Positions 7,162 to 12,371 of a stretch of DNA of 12,371 bases are shown here, piece after piece. The notes below the pieces were generated by a model. The model saw only the letters and a program-made list of their open reading frames with translations, made no database searches and was not told where the DNA came from. The DNA lies in NCBI GenBank assembly GCA_049301335.1, contig JBAQKV010000083.1, forward strand, positions 1 through 12,371, written 5' to 3'. The position numbers and the translations under genes are program-made. Source of the stretch: JANJWP01 sp049301335. GTDB taxonomy: Bacteria > Patescibacteriota > Gracilibacteria > BD1-5 > UBA2023. Within the stretch, counting starts at the first letter, position 1, and every line of letters begins with the position of its first letter.

Positions 7162-8226
7162 CTAAATTAGCCCGGCTATTATATGGTCGAGAAAAAAAAT
7201 TCAAGCCGAAGTGAGAAGAATTTTTCCATCACGTTCCTCGATCCATCATTCGGCGGCGAATTCGGCGAGTTTCGAGCGGTCTTCCGCAAGCTCGCTCCGC
7301 ATCGAAAACGTCCGCATTCCGCAGAGTGCTTCTTCCAACCGAACGTCTTCCGGCGTCAGGGTTTCACGGTCTACCGTTTCACCCCGGTAATACCCCGCGA
7401 ACGACGCCGCGTTCTCGAACCTCTCGCCCTTCCAAAGACTCGCCGCGGAGAGTCCGAATCCCCGGGAATCCTCGCGGTTCCAATATCCGCGGTTATGCCT
7501 CGATTCGAAACCCGGTTTGGCGAAATTGGATACCTCGTAGTGCGCGAACCCCTTTTCCAAGAGAAACTCGCGGCACTCGGCGTATTCGGCGCGCACTTCG
7601 GCCATGTCGGCGTACTTCCCTTCCCACGATTTCGGGTACGAACCCGCTTCCAAAACGTAGAGGCTCGCGTGCGTGAGCGGGAACTCGGCGTGCAAGGATT
7701 TGAGAGCCGAAAGCGCACCGCCCGGCGCTTCGTGCGGCAAGCCGAGAATGAGATCGGCGTTCACGTTGGCGAACCCGGCGGAAAAAGCCGATTTCAAGCC
7801 CGCCATCGTCGTTTGCGCGTCTTTGCGACCCACGCTCGCCAATACGGTATCGTCAAGCGACTGCACGCCTACGGAAAGGCGCGTAATGCCCATATCTAAA
7901 AGATTCCGGCAGTATTCGGGGGTCAAATCTTCGGGATTCGCTTCCGCGGTGATTTCCGCGTCGGGCAAAATGCCGAGCCGGTCTTTGAAAAGCGAAACGA
8001 CCTTCGCCAACTTCGCCACCGGAACCGCCGAAGGCGTTCCTCCTCAGAAATAGAGGGTTTCGAGCGGCCCTACGCCCTCGCCTTCGGCATCCAAAAACGT
8101 TGAAACCTCCTTTTCGAGCGCGGCGAAATAGAGCGACACCTGCGAATCGCGCACGAAAGGCGTCAGCGCGAACTTGCAGTACCCGCATTTCTGCCGGCAG
8201 AAAGGAACGTGGACGTACGTGCGCAT
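7162..8226 (-). CDS. hemW: HemW-like radical SAM protein (coproporphyrinogen oxidase-like family), three in-frame UGA
   Basis: 354 codons from ATG 8226 to TAG 7162, with TGA at codons 61 (8044-8046), 327 (7246-7248) and 342 (7201-7203). The N terminus has VHVPFCRQKCGYC, the CxxxCxxC [4Fe-4S] motif (C10, C14, C17). Codon 61 supplies the first G of LYF-GGGTPS, the conserved SAM-binding motif. TAEANPEDLT, ITRLSVGVQSLDDTVL and DLILGLPHE follow in the family order, then HNRGYWNREDSRGFGLSAAS. The two late TGAs fall in AAE-GWIEERDGKILLTSA-GIFFLDHII, matching the C-terminal GLLE...LTxxGxxxxNxI of HemW/HemN, so the apparent stop at 7246 is not the end. HemW is a haem chaperone or insertion factor; its substrate in a reduced CPR cell is uncertain. 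The start codon overlaps the upstream gene's stop (TAATG), indicating translational coupling. Confidence 0.94.
7178..7204 (-). promoter_or_regulatory. Promoter of tRNA-Thr, embedded in the 3' end of hemW
   Basis: Minus strand TTGAAT (7199-7204), 15-bp spacer (16 if CTTGAA is taken), perfect TATAAT (7178-7183). The predicted start is about 18 nt before the mature tRNA. The hexamers lie within the last codons of hemW when TGA is read as Gly; the -35 overlaps the final in-frame TGA. Confidence 0.65.
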
Positions 8227-8969
8227 TAGGCGGTCGTTACGAGAAGCGGATTGTGGTCGGAAACCACGTCCGGAAGCACCTGGAAATCCGCAACTTCGAC
8301 GCCCTTGGTGAACGCGTAATCAGCGAACGGGACGAATTCCTTGGGGAAAAGTTCGGTACGGGTCGAGGTAACGCCGTATTCGCGGACGAGATTGCGAAAT
8401 CCGGCGCGTTCGATCATGCGGACGCTCTCGGTATCGGGCCAGAGGTTGAAGTCGCCGATGAGTACGGTTGGGACATTCCCAGAAAGCACGCCCGTCAAAA
8501 TCATGGACTGTTCGAGGCGCTCGGGAGTGTCGTCTTTCCCACGGCCCTTTTTCCAAAGCCCGTGGATATTGGCGATGCGGAGGCCGTCGGTGAGCGTGAC
8601 GATCTGCACGTTGCGGGCATGGTCGCCTTCCAACCCCGGCTGGAGTTCGACGCGCGGCCCCTCTTTGTATACGAAACGCGATTCCGCCGACACGACGTCG
8701 AAATCCTTGCGGACGAACGTGGCCAATCCGTAGTCGTCGCCGTACGACTGGGCGAAATATCCGTCGAAGTCGGTGAGGATTTCGCGGAACTTTTCAAAGA
8801 GCTCGCGTGCGGCTTGGGCATGGAACGGCGGGACGAGTTCGGTTTCGCCGGTGTCGCGCCAGACTTCTTGGAAACAGAAAACGTCCGTATCCGCAGCGCG
8901 GGTCCGGACGAATTCGAGAAGGCCGCCCTGGATTTTGCCTCCCCAACAGTTGAGGGAAATGATTTTCAT
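8226..8969 (-). CDS. Endonuclease/exonuclease/phosphatase family protein
   Basis: 247 codons from ATG 8969 to TAA 8226, no in-frame TGA. It shows the ordered DNase I-like (EEP) motifs: SLNCWGG (N7), FCFQEVW (E35), RIANIHGLW, VLIGDFNLWPD (catalytic D and N) and VSDHNPLLV (the closing SDH). No signal peptide or transmembrane segment, so cytosolic. The EEP fold covers phosphodiesterases acting on nucleic acids, inositol phosphates or sphingolipids; the motifs do not fix the substrate. It is the middle gene of the adk - EEP - hemW operon: 7 nt after the adk stop, and its stop overlaps the hemW start by one base. No Shine-Dalgarno is visible, consistent with coupling. Confidence 0.9.
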   Translation of the reverse strand: MKIISLNCWGGKIQGGLLEFVRTRAADTDVFCFQEVWRDTGETELVPPFHAQAARELFEKFREILTDFDGYFAQSYGDDYGLATFVRKDFDVVSAESRFVYKEGPRVELQPGLEGDHARNVQIVTLTDGLRIANIHGLWKKGRGKDDTPERLEQSMILTGVLSGNVPTVLIGDFNLWPDTESVRMIERAGFRNLVREYGVTSTRTELFPKEFVPFADYAFTKGVEVADFQVLPDVVSDHNPLLVTTA

Positions 8970-8976
8970 AAGCGGT

Positions 8977-9609
8977 TTAGCGTCCGTCTCCGTATGCGGA
9001 GAGTACGACTTCGATGTGCGAGAATACTTCGTCCACGCCCTTGCTCGCGTCGATGTGGTATACGCGGCGGCCTTCGTTGGCCCAGGCGGCGAGGAGCGGG
9101 AGGGTGTTCTGGTAGAAGGTGTCGATGCGCTTGGCTACGGCTTCCGGGTGGTCGTCGTCACGTTTTACGAGTTTCACTCCGGTATACGGCGAGAAATCGC
9201 CTTTGAAATCTCCCGGGAACGATTCGCCCGTGGTCGGATCGATGCGGCGGCCGGCCAAGCGGCGGATGGCTTCGTCGCGATCGAGGTCGAGGAATATGAC
9301 GAAGTATTCCGGGAACACGCCGTCGAAGAGGGACTTCTGATCGGCGTTGCGCGGAATTCCGTCGAAGATGATTCGCCCGCCCTCGTGGGTGTCGCGGTAG
9401 TGCTTGAGGATGGTCGCGACGAGTTCGGGGGAAACGAGTTTGCCCGCCTCGAGGCATTCTTTCACCTCGGCGCTCTTTTCGTGCCCGAGGGTGGTGAAAT
9501 TGCGGAGCTTCTGCCCCATTTCAAAAAACGATGCCGGAAATTTTTCGAGGATCTTGCGGGCCTGGGTACCTTTACCGGAACCCTGGATTCCGACGAGGAG
9601 GATGTTCAT
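8977..9609 (-). CDS. adk: Adenylate kinase
   Basis: 210 codons from ATG 9609 to TAA 8977, no in-frame TGA. Adenylate kinase (ATP + AMP = 2 ADP), cytosolic. Motifs in order: P-loop GIQGSGKGT (residues 7-15), AMP-binding helices (MGQKLRNFT, GKLVSPELV), FDGIPRNADQ (the family's FDGFPR signature), DLDRDEAIRRLAGRR, and a LID ending VKLVKRDDDHPEAVAKRI. The LID lacks the four zinc cysteines seen in many bacterial forms. Length is normal for bacterial Adk. ATG 9609 is chosen because it directly precedes NILLVGIQGSGKGT; the longer open frame upstream runs across the promoter. It leads a three-gene operon and its short predicted leader has no Shine-Dalgarno. Adk would serve salvage of imported nucleotides, which fits the secreted nuclease nearby (inference). 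Confidence 0.96.
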   Translation of the reverse strand: MNILLVGIQGSGKGTQARKILEKFPASFFEMGQKLRNFTTLGHEKSAEVKECLEAGKLVSPELVATILKHYRDTHEGGRIIFDGIPRNADQKSLFDGVFPEYFVIFLDLDRDEAIRRLAGRRIDPTTGESFPGDFKGDFSPYTGVKLVKRDDDHPEAVAKRIDTFYQNTLPLLAAWANEGRRVYHIDASKGVDEVFSHIEVVLSAYGDGR

Positions 9610-9630
9610 GGAGGGGGTGGTTACGAGCGC

Positions 9631-9659
9631 ATTATACGGTTTTTCACATGCTCGCACAA
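9631..9659 (-). promoter_or_regulatory. Promoter of the adk operon
   Basis: Minus strand TTGTGC (9654-9659), 17-bp spacer, perfect TATAAT (9631-9636). The predicted start is about 15 nt before the adk ATG; the leader is C-rich without a Shine-Dalgarno. Confidence 0.75.
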
Positions 9660-9712
9660 CGGAAGAAAAACTTCTCAAAACCAAGATATTCAAATGAGCT
9701 GTGAGCACCGGA

Positions 9713-9738
9713 GCGAACCGTACTTTGGTACGGAGAGC
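9713..9738. other. Hairpin-forming sequence downstream of rnpB, function unknown
   Basis: CCGTAC (9718-9723) and GTACGG (9728-9733) with a TTTG loop, flanked by purine-rich GAGCGAA and AGAGCGA. There is no T-run, so it is not a normal terminator. The surrounding 9660-9795 contains no convincing gene; a 23-codon ATG frame (9694 on) overlaps the hairpin but lacks a ribosome site. Confidence 0.4.
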
Positions 9739-9795
9739 GAGGCGCGGAGCTTGCGAAATTGAAGATCGCCGGTTTTCAGGAGTTTTTCAGAAAAA

Positions 9796-10177
9796 GCCCT
9801 TTCGGAAAGGTAGTAAGCCGGATTCTGTGTCTCAACGCGAATCTATCTAGGACGTCGGTCGCCCGACGCCTCAAGCGGGGTATGCCTCGCCCGGCCCTGG
9901 AGCCTTGCGGGTTCGGCACCATTCCCCTTGCACCGCGCGGGGTTTGCCAGCTATCCGTACGTTACCGTACGGGCCCGTCCGTAGCCCCTTGCGGGACATC
10001 GAACGGCTTTTCACGTTTTGGCCGTAGCCCTGTATGGTCTCTGTGGCACTTTCCGTACCCGGCGCTTATGTATTGGCAACCGGGCCGCAGACGTTATCTG
10101 CCGCGCTTTCCAGGCAGTGTCCGGACTTTCCTCACCCAGGTTGCCCCGGGCGTACGCGTTCCCCTTTCCGAAAGGGC
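9796..10177 (-). ncRNA. rnpB: RNase P RNA, bacterial class A
   Basis: Minus-strand RNA of about 382 nt. The 5' conserved block GAGGAAAGTCCGGAC (10119-10133) and the 3' block ACAGAATCCGGCTTA (9814-9828) are the universally conserved P4/J regions. GAAAGTGCCACAGAGA, GCTGGCAAACCCC and CTAGATAGAT match the intervening conserved elements of type A. The ends pair over 15 bp (10163-10177 with 9796-9810) as helix P1. It forms the catalytic RNA that matures tRNA 5' ends. The mapped -10 box places +1 at the first base of P1. The 3' end runs into TTTTT, and the 3' strand of P1 can fold on itself (CCTTT/AAAGG), so it may double as a terminator. Confidence 0.96.
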
Positions 10178-10183
10178 CGGCGC

Positions 10184-10211
10184 ATTGTACGGCAAGGGCG
10201 CGATATGGCAA
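10184..10211 (-). promoter_or_regulatory. Promoter of RNase P RNA
   Basis: Minus strand TTGCCA (10206-10211), 16-bp spacer, TACAAT (10184-10189). Six bases separate the -10 from the G that opens helix P1 at 10177. Confidence 0.8.
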
Positions 10212-10250
10212 ATCCGTATGCCCCGCGAGACCAAGCGGCAGCCCGATTAG

Positions 10251-10278
10251 TTGACACGGTTCGTGCCGTAGTTATACA
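10251..10278 (+). promoter_or_regulatory. Consensus promoter of the small membrane protein operon
   Basis: Perfect TTGACA (10251-10256), 16-bp spacer, TATACA (10273-10278). It starts about 60 bp before the first small gene and is divergent from the rnpB promoter. It is among the best matches to sigma70 consensus in the window. Confidence 0.8.
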
Positions 10279-10298
10279 TACCCCATCGAACTTCAAAT

Positions 10299-10306
10299 AA
10301 AGGAGG
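10299..10306 (+). promoter_or_regulatory. Strong Shine-Dalgarno of first small membrane protein
   Basis: AAAGGAGG with 5 nt to the ATG at 10312. It is notable because genes elsewhere in the window lack such sites; it fixes the start. Confidence 0.9.
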
Positions 10307-10311
10307 CGGAA

Positions 10312-10719
10312 ATGGATTCGATAGACGTTTATTCGTTCTTGGACGTCGTTTGGACGGTTCTGATCGGCCATATGGCCATCGGTTTCGTTTGGGCACACGT
10401 TCCGGCATTGTCGCAACTGTACGTCAAAACCGCGGCGGCGTACGCGGCGGCCGCTATGGAAAACTATTCCGTGGCGCTCGTTTCGGAAGCCGGCCTGGGG
10501 GACGATCATTTGCGAACCTGCGCAGAACTCGCCCGACAAGCCGTATTGAGGGCGGACTTTTCGCTCGACTACTATGCGAACCAGCGGAAACACTTCGCGA
10601 ACCTGCTTTGGGTGACCGAACTCCGTTGGACGTTCGAATGTCTCAAGAGCATCGAACGGCTCGACAAGTCGGCGAACGAAGCGAGAAAACGCGCGACTGA
10701 AGAAAAATCCGGCGCGTGA
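10312..10719 (+). CDS. Small membrane protein 1 of a paralogous trio; ends at UGA
   Basis: 135 codons from ATG 10312 to TGA 10717. I do not recognise the family. One transmembrane helix lies near the N terminus (about 12-30, VVWTVLIGHMAIGFVWAHV). An Ala-rich helical region with ENYS (50-53) follows, then a second amphipathic/hydrophobic segment (95-112) containing LLW (98-100), E103 and CLK (110-112), then a basic RKR tail. Protein 2 repeats this layout with the same LLW...E...CLK...RKR order. The boundary is odd: TGA is glycine elsewhere in the window, yet here it lies just before the Shine-Dalgarno of the next gene. If UGA were read as Gly the frame would run to TAG 11088 (258 residues) as an Arg-rich out-of-frame shadow of protein 2, which looks non-coding. 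It forms an operon with the next gene (19 nt gap). Confidence 0.75.
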   Translation: MDSIDVYSFLDVVWTVLIGHMAIGFVWAHVPALSQLYVKTAAAYAAAAMENYSVALVSEAGLGDDHLRTCAELARQAVLRADFSLDYYANQRKHFANLLWVTELRWTFECLKSIERLDKSANEARKRATEEKSGA

Positions 10720-10727
10720 AAAACAAA

Positions 10728-10734
10728 AAGGAGG
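10728..10734 (+). promoter_or_regulatory. Shine-Dalgarno of second small membrane protein
   Basis: AAGGAGG with 4 nt to ATG 10739, lying just after the TGA that closes the preceding frame. It supports that TGA being a true end. Confidence 0.85.
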
Positions 10735-10738
10735 AAGC

Positions 10739-11128
10739 ATGCGAAACGAATTCCAACTCGCCCAAGCGGCGATTTGGCTGGCAGTATGGGCATCGGCGTA
10801 TTTCGCGATAGGATTGGCGCTCGCTTGGAAAGTCATCCCCAAGTGGCACCTCTCCGCCATGCGGAAATACGTGGAAATCCAATACGACTACTACGTGCGG
10901 ATAGCCAAAGAACCCGGCGTGCCCGAATCCATGGCCGCCGAATACCGCAAACAGATGCGCGTCTGCGCCGCCAATGGGGAAGCCTTGAAAAGGGATCTTC
11001 CGAAGGTGCCGTTCTCGCACTGGTGGCTCTTGTGGCCCATGGAGGTCTTCACTTGCCTCAAGATGGAAGCCATGTCCGCGAAAGTTAGGAAACGCGTACG
11101 TTCATGGGACGCGAAACGCGCCTCATGA
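10739..11128 (+). CDS. Small membrane protein 2 of the trio; ends at UGA
   Basis: 129 codons from ATG 10739 to TGA 11126. The family is unrecognised. An N-terminal hydrophobic helix (about 8-33, Trp/Ala-rich) is followed by a charged helical middle with DYYV (50-53) and a second hydrophobic stretch (91-109: PFSHWWLLWPMEVFTCLKM), then a basic tail (VRKRVRSW). LLW (97-99), E102, CLK (106-108) and RKR (117-119) line up with protein 1 at nearly the same positions, so I infer they are paralogues. TGA is followed within 5 nt by a perfect terminator stem. Reading through as Gly would add about 17 residues to TAG 11177, across the terminator hairpin and its T-run, which is implausible. Codon preference (TCG, GCG, TTC, GAA) resembles the neighbours. 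Confidence 0.76.
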   Translation: MRNEFQLAQAAIWLAVWASAYFAIGLALAWKVIPKWHLSAMRKYVEIQYDYYVRIAKEPGVPESMAAEYRKQMRVCAANGEALKRDLPKVPFSHWWLLWPMEVFTCLKMEAMSAKVRKRVRSWDAKRAS

Positions 11129-11132
11129 AACC

Positions 11133-11160
11133 GGAAGGAGCCACCCTCCTTCCTTTTTTT
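11133..11160 (+). terminator. Intrinsic terminator after small membrane protein 2
   Basis: Perfect 8-bp stem GGAAGGAG (11133-11140) / CTCCTTCC (11146-11153), 5-nt loop, seven T. It starts 4 nt after the TGA. Confidence 0.92.
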
Positions 11161-11186
11161 GACATTTCGAAAACCGTAGGTATTTT
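11159..11186 (+). promoter_or_regulatory. Consensus promoter of small membrane protein 3, overlapping the upstream terminator
   Basis: Perfect TTGACA (11159-11164), whose first two T are the end of the terminator T-run, 16-bp spacer, TATTTT (11181-11186). It has the same -35 and spacing as the promoter at 10251. Confidence 0.75.
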
Positions 11187-11221
11187 CAACCGGTCGTAAC
11201 TCAAAAAGAAAGGGGCGGACG

Positions 11222-11623
11222 TTGACGACTCAAGACGTGATGATCGTATTGTTGGTGGCCTCGGCACACCTGACGCTGGCAAGCCTGTTCGACGAGATGC
11301 CCAAACTCAAATTTTGGCTCCTCGAAGAATACGGAAAGCTGGGGAACGGCTCGTACGAGTACTACCTCGAAATCCAGGGCGACCGCTCGCAGAGTCCGAA
11401 AAAAATCGCCGAGGCCCGAGAAAATGCCACATCGCGTTTCCTCGAACTCGACACGATAGTCGGCATGCACGCTTCGCTTACCCGAAAACGAAACCTTTTC
11501 CTCGGATCTTGGCTGACGTACGTCACCATTTGCGTCACCATCCGCCTCTCCCAAAAAAAAGAGGAGACGAAAATCCGAAGGAACCGCAACGCACGAATCC
11601 GACGCGAAAACATGCGCGCCTGA
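11222..11623 (+). CDS. Small membrane protein 3 of the trio; ends at UGA
   Basis: 133 codons from TTG 11222 to TGA 11621. TTG is chosen because AAAGGGG (11209-11215) sits 6 nt upstream; GTG 11237 or ATG 11240 are alternatives that would shorten the hydrophobic N terminus. Layout: N-terminal hydrophobic segment (6-23, VMIVLLVASAHLTLASLF), charged helical middle with EYYL (46-49, the same position as DYYV/ENYS in the other two), second hydrophobic segment (91-109, NLFLGSWLTYVTICVTIRL) and a strongly basic tail (KIRRNRNARIRRE). No recognised family. Similarity to proteins 1 and 2 is weaker but length and topology agree. As in those, TGA is followed shortly by a terminator; readthrough as Gly would extend to TAA 11702 beyond that terminator. 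It has its own promoter. Confidence 0.72.
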   Translation: MTTQDVMIVLLVASAHLTLASLFDEMPKLKFWLLEEYGKLGNGSYEYYLEIQGDRSQSPKKIAEARENATSRFLELDTIVGMHASLTRKRNLFLGSWLTYVTICVTIRLSQKKEETKIRRNRNARIRRENMRA

Positions 11624-11642
11624 ATCCGTAAGCGTACCAACG

Positions 11643-11668
11643 AAAACTCCCCTTTCCGGGGAGTTTTT
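11643..11668 (+). terminator. Intrinsic terminator after small membrane protein 3
   Basis: Stem AAAACTCCCC / GGGGAGTTTT with a TTTCC loop, continuing into T. It lies 19 nt after the TGA at 11621. Confidence 0.88.
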
Positions 11669-11742
11669 CATTATTTCGAACGACAGAAAGTTGAATTCCG
11701 GTAAAGATGCGCGAAAATCTCCAGAAATAATTTTAAAAAAAC

Positions 11743-12371
11743 ATGCTTACGAATTCCAAGCATCCGCAAATGGCGGTCAGAATCCCCAAAAAGGCCAAAA
11801 TCTCCGGCTTCACCCTCGTCGAACTCATCGTCGTCATCACTATCCTCGCGATATTGGCGACGGTCGGGTTCTTGGCGCTTTCGGGATATTCGCAGGATGC
11901 CAAGGATTCGGCAATCAAGGCGAACGTCCGCTCATTGCAGACGGCGATATCGGCGGAGTCCGCCATCGCGAACAATTCCCCGAGGTACTACGTGGTGCAC
12001 GATACGGACTACGCGCTCTCGTGAGCGTTCGCGTACGTAGACGGCGCTTCAGTGGCGCTCACCGGCGGCGATGTCGGTTCCGTTCCCCTCGATTCCAATT
12101 ACACCGCCTGAAAGCCCGATTTCAAGAAGCTCAGGCTCAATCCGGACAAGTTCAGGATATCCGCTGCCGGATTACCGGGCGGAACTCTCGGCGTCATCGC
12201 CCGTGCCACCGGTTTCGGTTCGGACTCCGCGGAAGCCGCCTACGACGCCAACTCCCTCATGGCGGCGGGTGCGGATTTCCCGGTCGCGGGCCCGAACGGC
12301 AGGAAGAGAATGGTGTCGTACGTGCAGGCCTGAGCCGTCGCTCCGGCGACGAAAACGGCGGTCGTCAGCGG
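11743..12371 (+). CDS. Type IV pilin-like (prepilin N-methylation) protein, partial, three in-frame UGA
   Basis: The frame is open from ATG 11743 to the window end (209 whole codons) when TGA at codons 94 (12022), 123 (12109) and 197 (12331) is read as Gly. Residues 1-22 are a basic leader ending KISG, followed by FTLVELIVVITILAILATVGFLAL: the class III signal for prepilin peptidase, with Glu at +5 and the hydrophobic N-terminal helix. SGYSQDAKDSAIKANVRSLQTAISAESA continues the pilin helix; the rest is a globular domain rich in Gly/Ala/Ser. Standard-code reading would leave only the 93-residue helix part. ATG 11770 (residue 10) is an alternative start with a shorter leader. No Shine-Dalgarno; the upstream 11724-11742 is A/T-rich but I cannot assign -35/-10 boxes with confidence. 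Type IV pili in CPR cells are thought to serve host contact and DNA uptake. The C terminus is outside the window. Confidence 0.92.

Noticed and set aside
6212..8226. UGA = tryptophan (code 4)
   Set aside because: TGA positions match glycine columns (GGGTPS, LTxxG, IGSH, GKTV) and TGG is used normally for conserved Trp.
8100..9206. Long + strand open frame opposite hemW/EEP/adk (368 residues), and similar ones at 2170-3201 and 5088-6047
   Set aside because: They lie antisense to genes with clear family motifs, have no ribosome site or recognisable domains, and are explained by GC-rich codon bias keeping the opposite frame open.
9610..9708. N-terminal extension of adenylate kinase
   Set aside because: It would translate through a strong promoter, and the family starts directly at the P-loop strand after ATG 9609.
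10774..11088. Arg-rich frame formed by UGA readthrough of small membrane protein 1
   Set aside because: It overlaps protein 2 out of frame, is Arg/Gly/His-rich without structure, and ignores the Shine-Dalgarno-led start of protein 2; kept only as the alternative reading.
1..12371. CRISPR array, IS element or phage structural genes
   Set aside because: No regularly spaced repeats, transposase motifs or terminal inverted repeats were found in the window.

Overview
The window reads as chromosomal DNA of a Gracilibacteria/Absconditabacteria-type CPR bacterium that uses genetic code 25 (UGA = glycine). Read with the standard code, eight genes are broken by in-frame TGA. Read with TGA as Gly they become full-length, and several TGAs fall exactly on family-invariant glycines: the GGGTPS and LTxxG motifs of HemW, the GK of the nuclease fold, and the IGSH of the YafQ toxin. 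I count 18 such internal TGA codons. Tryptophan is written as ordinary TGG throughout, so this is not a UGA = Trp code. Most genes end in TAA or TAG. GC content is visibly above half, which I would not expect from the best-known code-25 genomes.

Layout. Bases 1-3357 look like an accessory/defence stretch: the 5' end of a DUF262 (GmrSD-like) gene in AT-rich DNA, a YgjP-type metallopeptidase, a decayed DinD-family remnant, a DinJ-YafQ toxin-antitoxin pair with a palindromic operator, and a phosphotransferase-NADAR fusion. Bases 3441-4823 encode a secreted surface-type protein on the + strand, convergent with a 432-residue unknown protein (4827-6125). Next comes a secreted thermonuclease with an Excalibur domain (6212-6976), sitting between two near-identical terminators, then tRNA-Thr(GGU). 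A minus-strand operon adk - exonuclease/endonuclease/phosphatase family - hemW follows (7162-9609), then RNase P RNA (9796-10177).

The right end (10312-11623) holds three small, apparently paralogous membrane proteins on the + strand, followed by a type IV pilin-like gene (11743 to the end) with three in-frame TGA codons. The three small genes differ from the rest: two have consensus TTGACA promoters in front, they have Shine-Dalgarno sites, and all three end at TGA immediately before the next ribosome binding site or an intrinsic terminator. Elsewhere TGA is a sense codon, genes lack Shine-Dalgarno sites, and at least one mRNA looks leaderless. This conflict over the meaning of UGA is the most interesting feature of the window.

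Functionally the window mixes housekeeping parts (adk, hemW, rnpB, tRNA) with cell-surface/secreted proteins (pilin, surface protein, nuclease), which suit an epibiotic CPR cell that scavenges nucleotides, and with genome-conflict genes (TA pair, NADAR fusion, DUF262, DinD relic).
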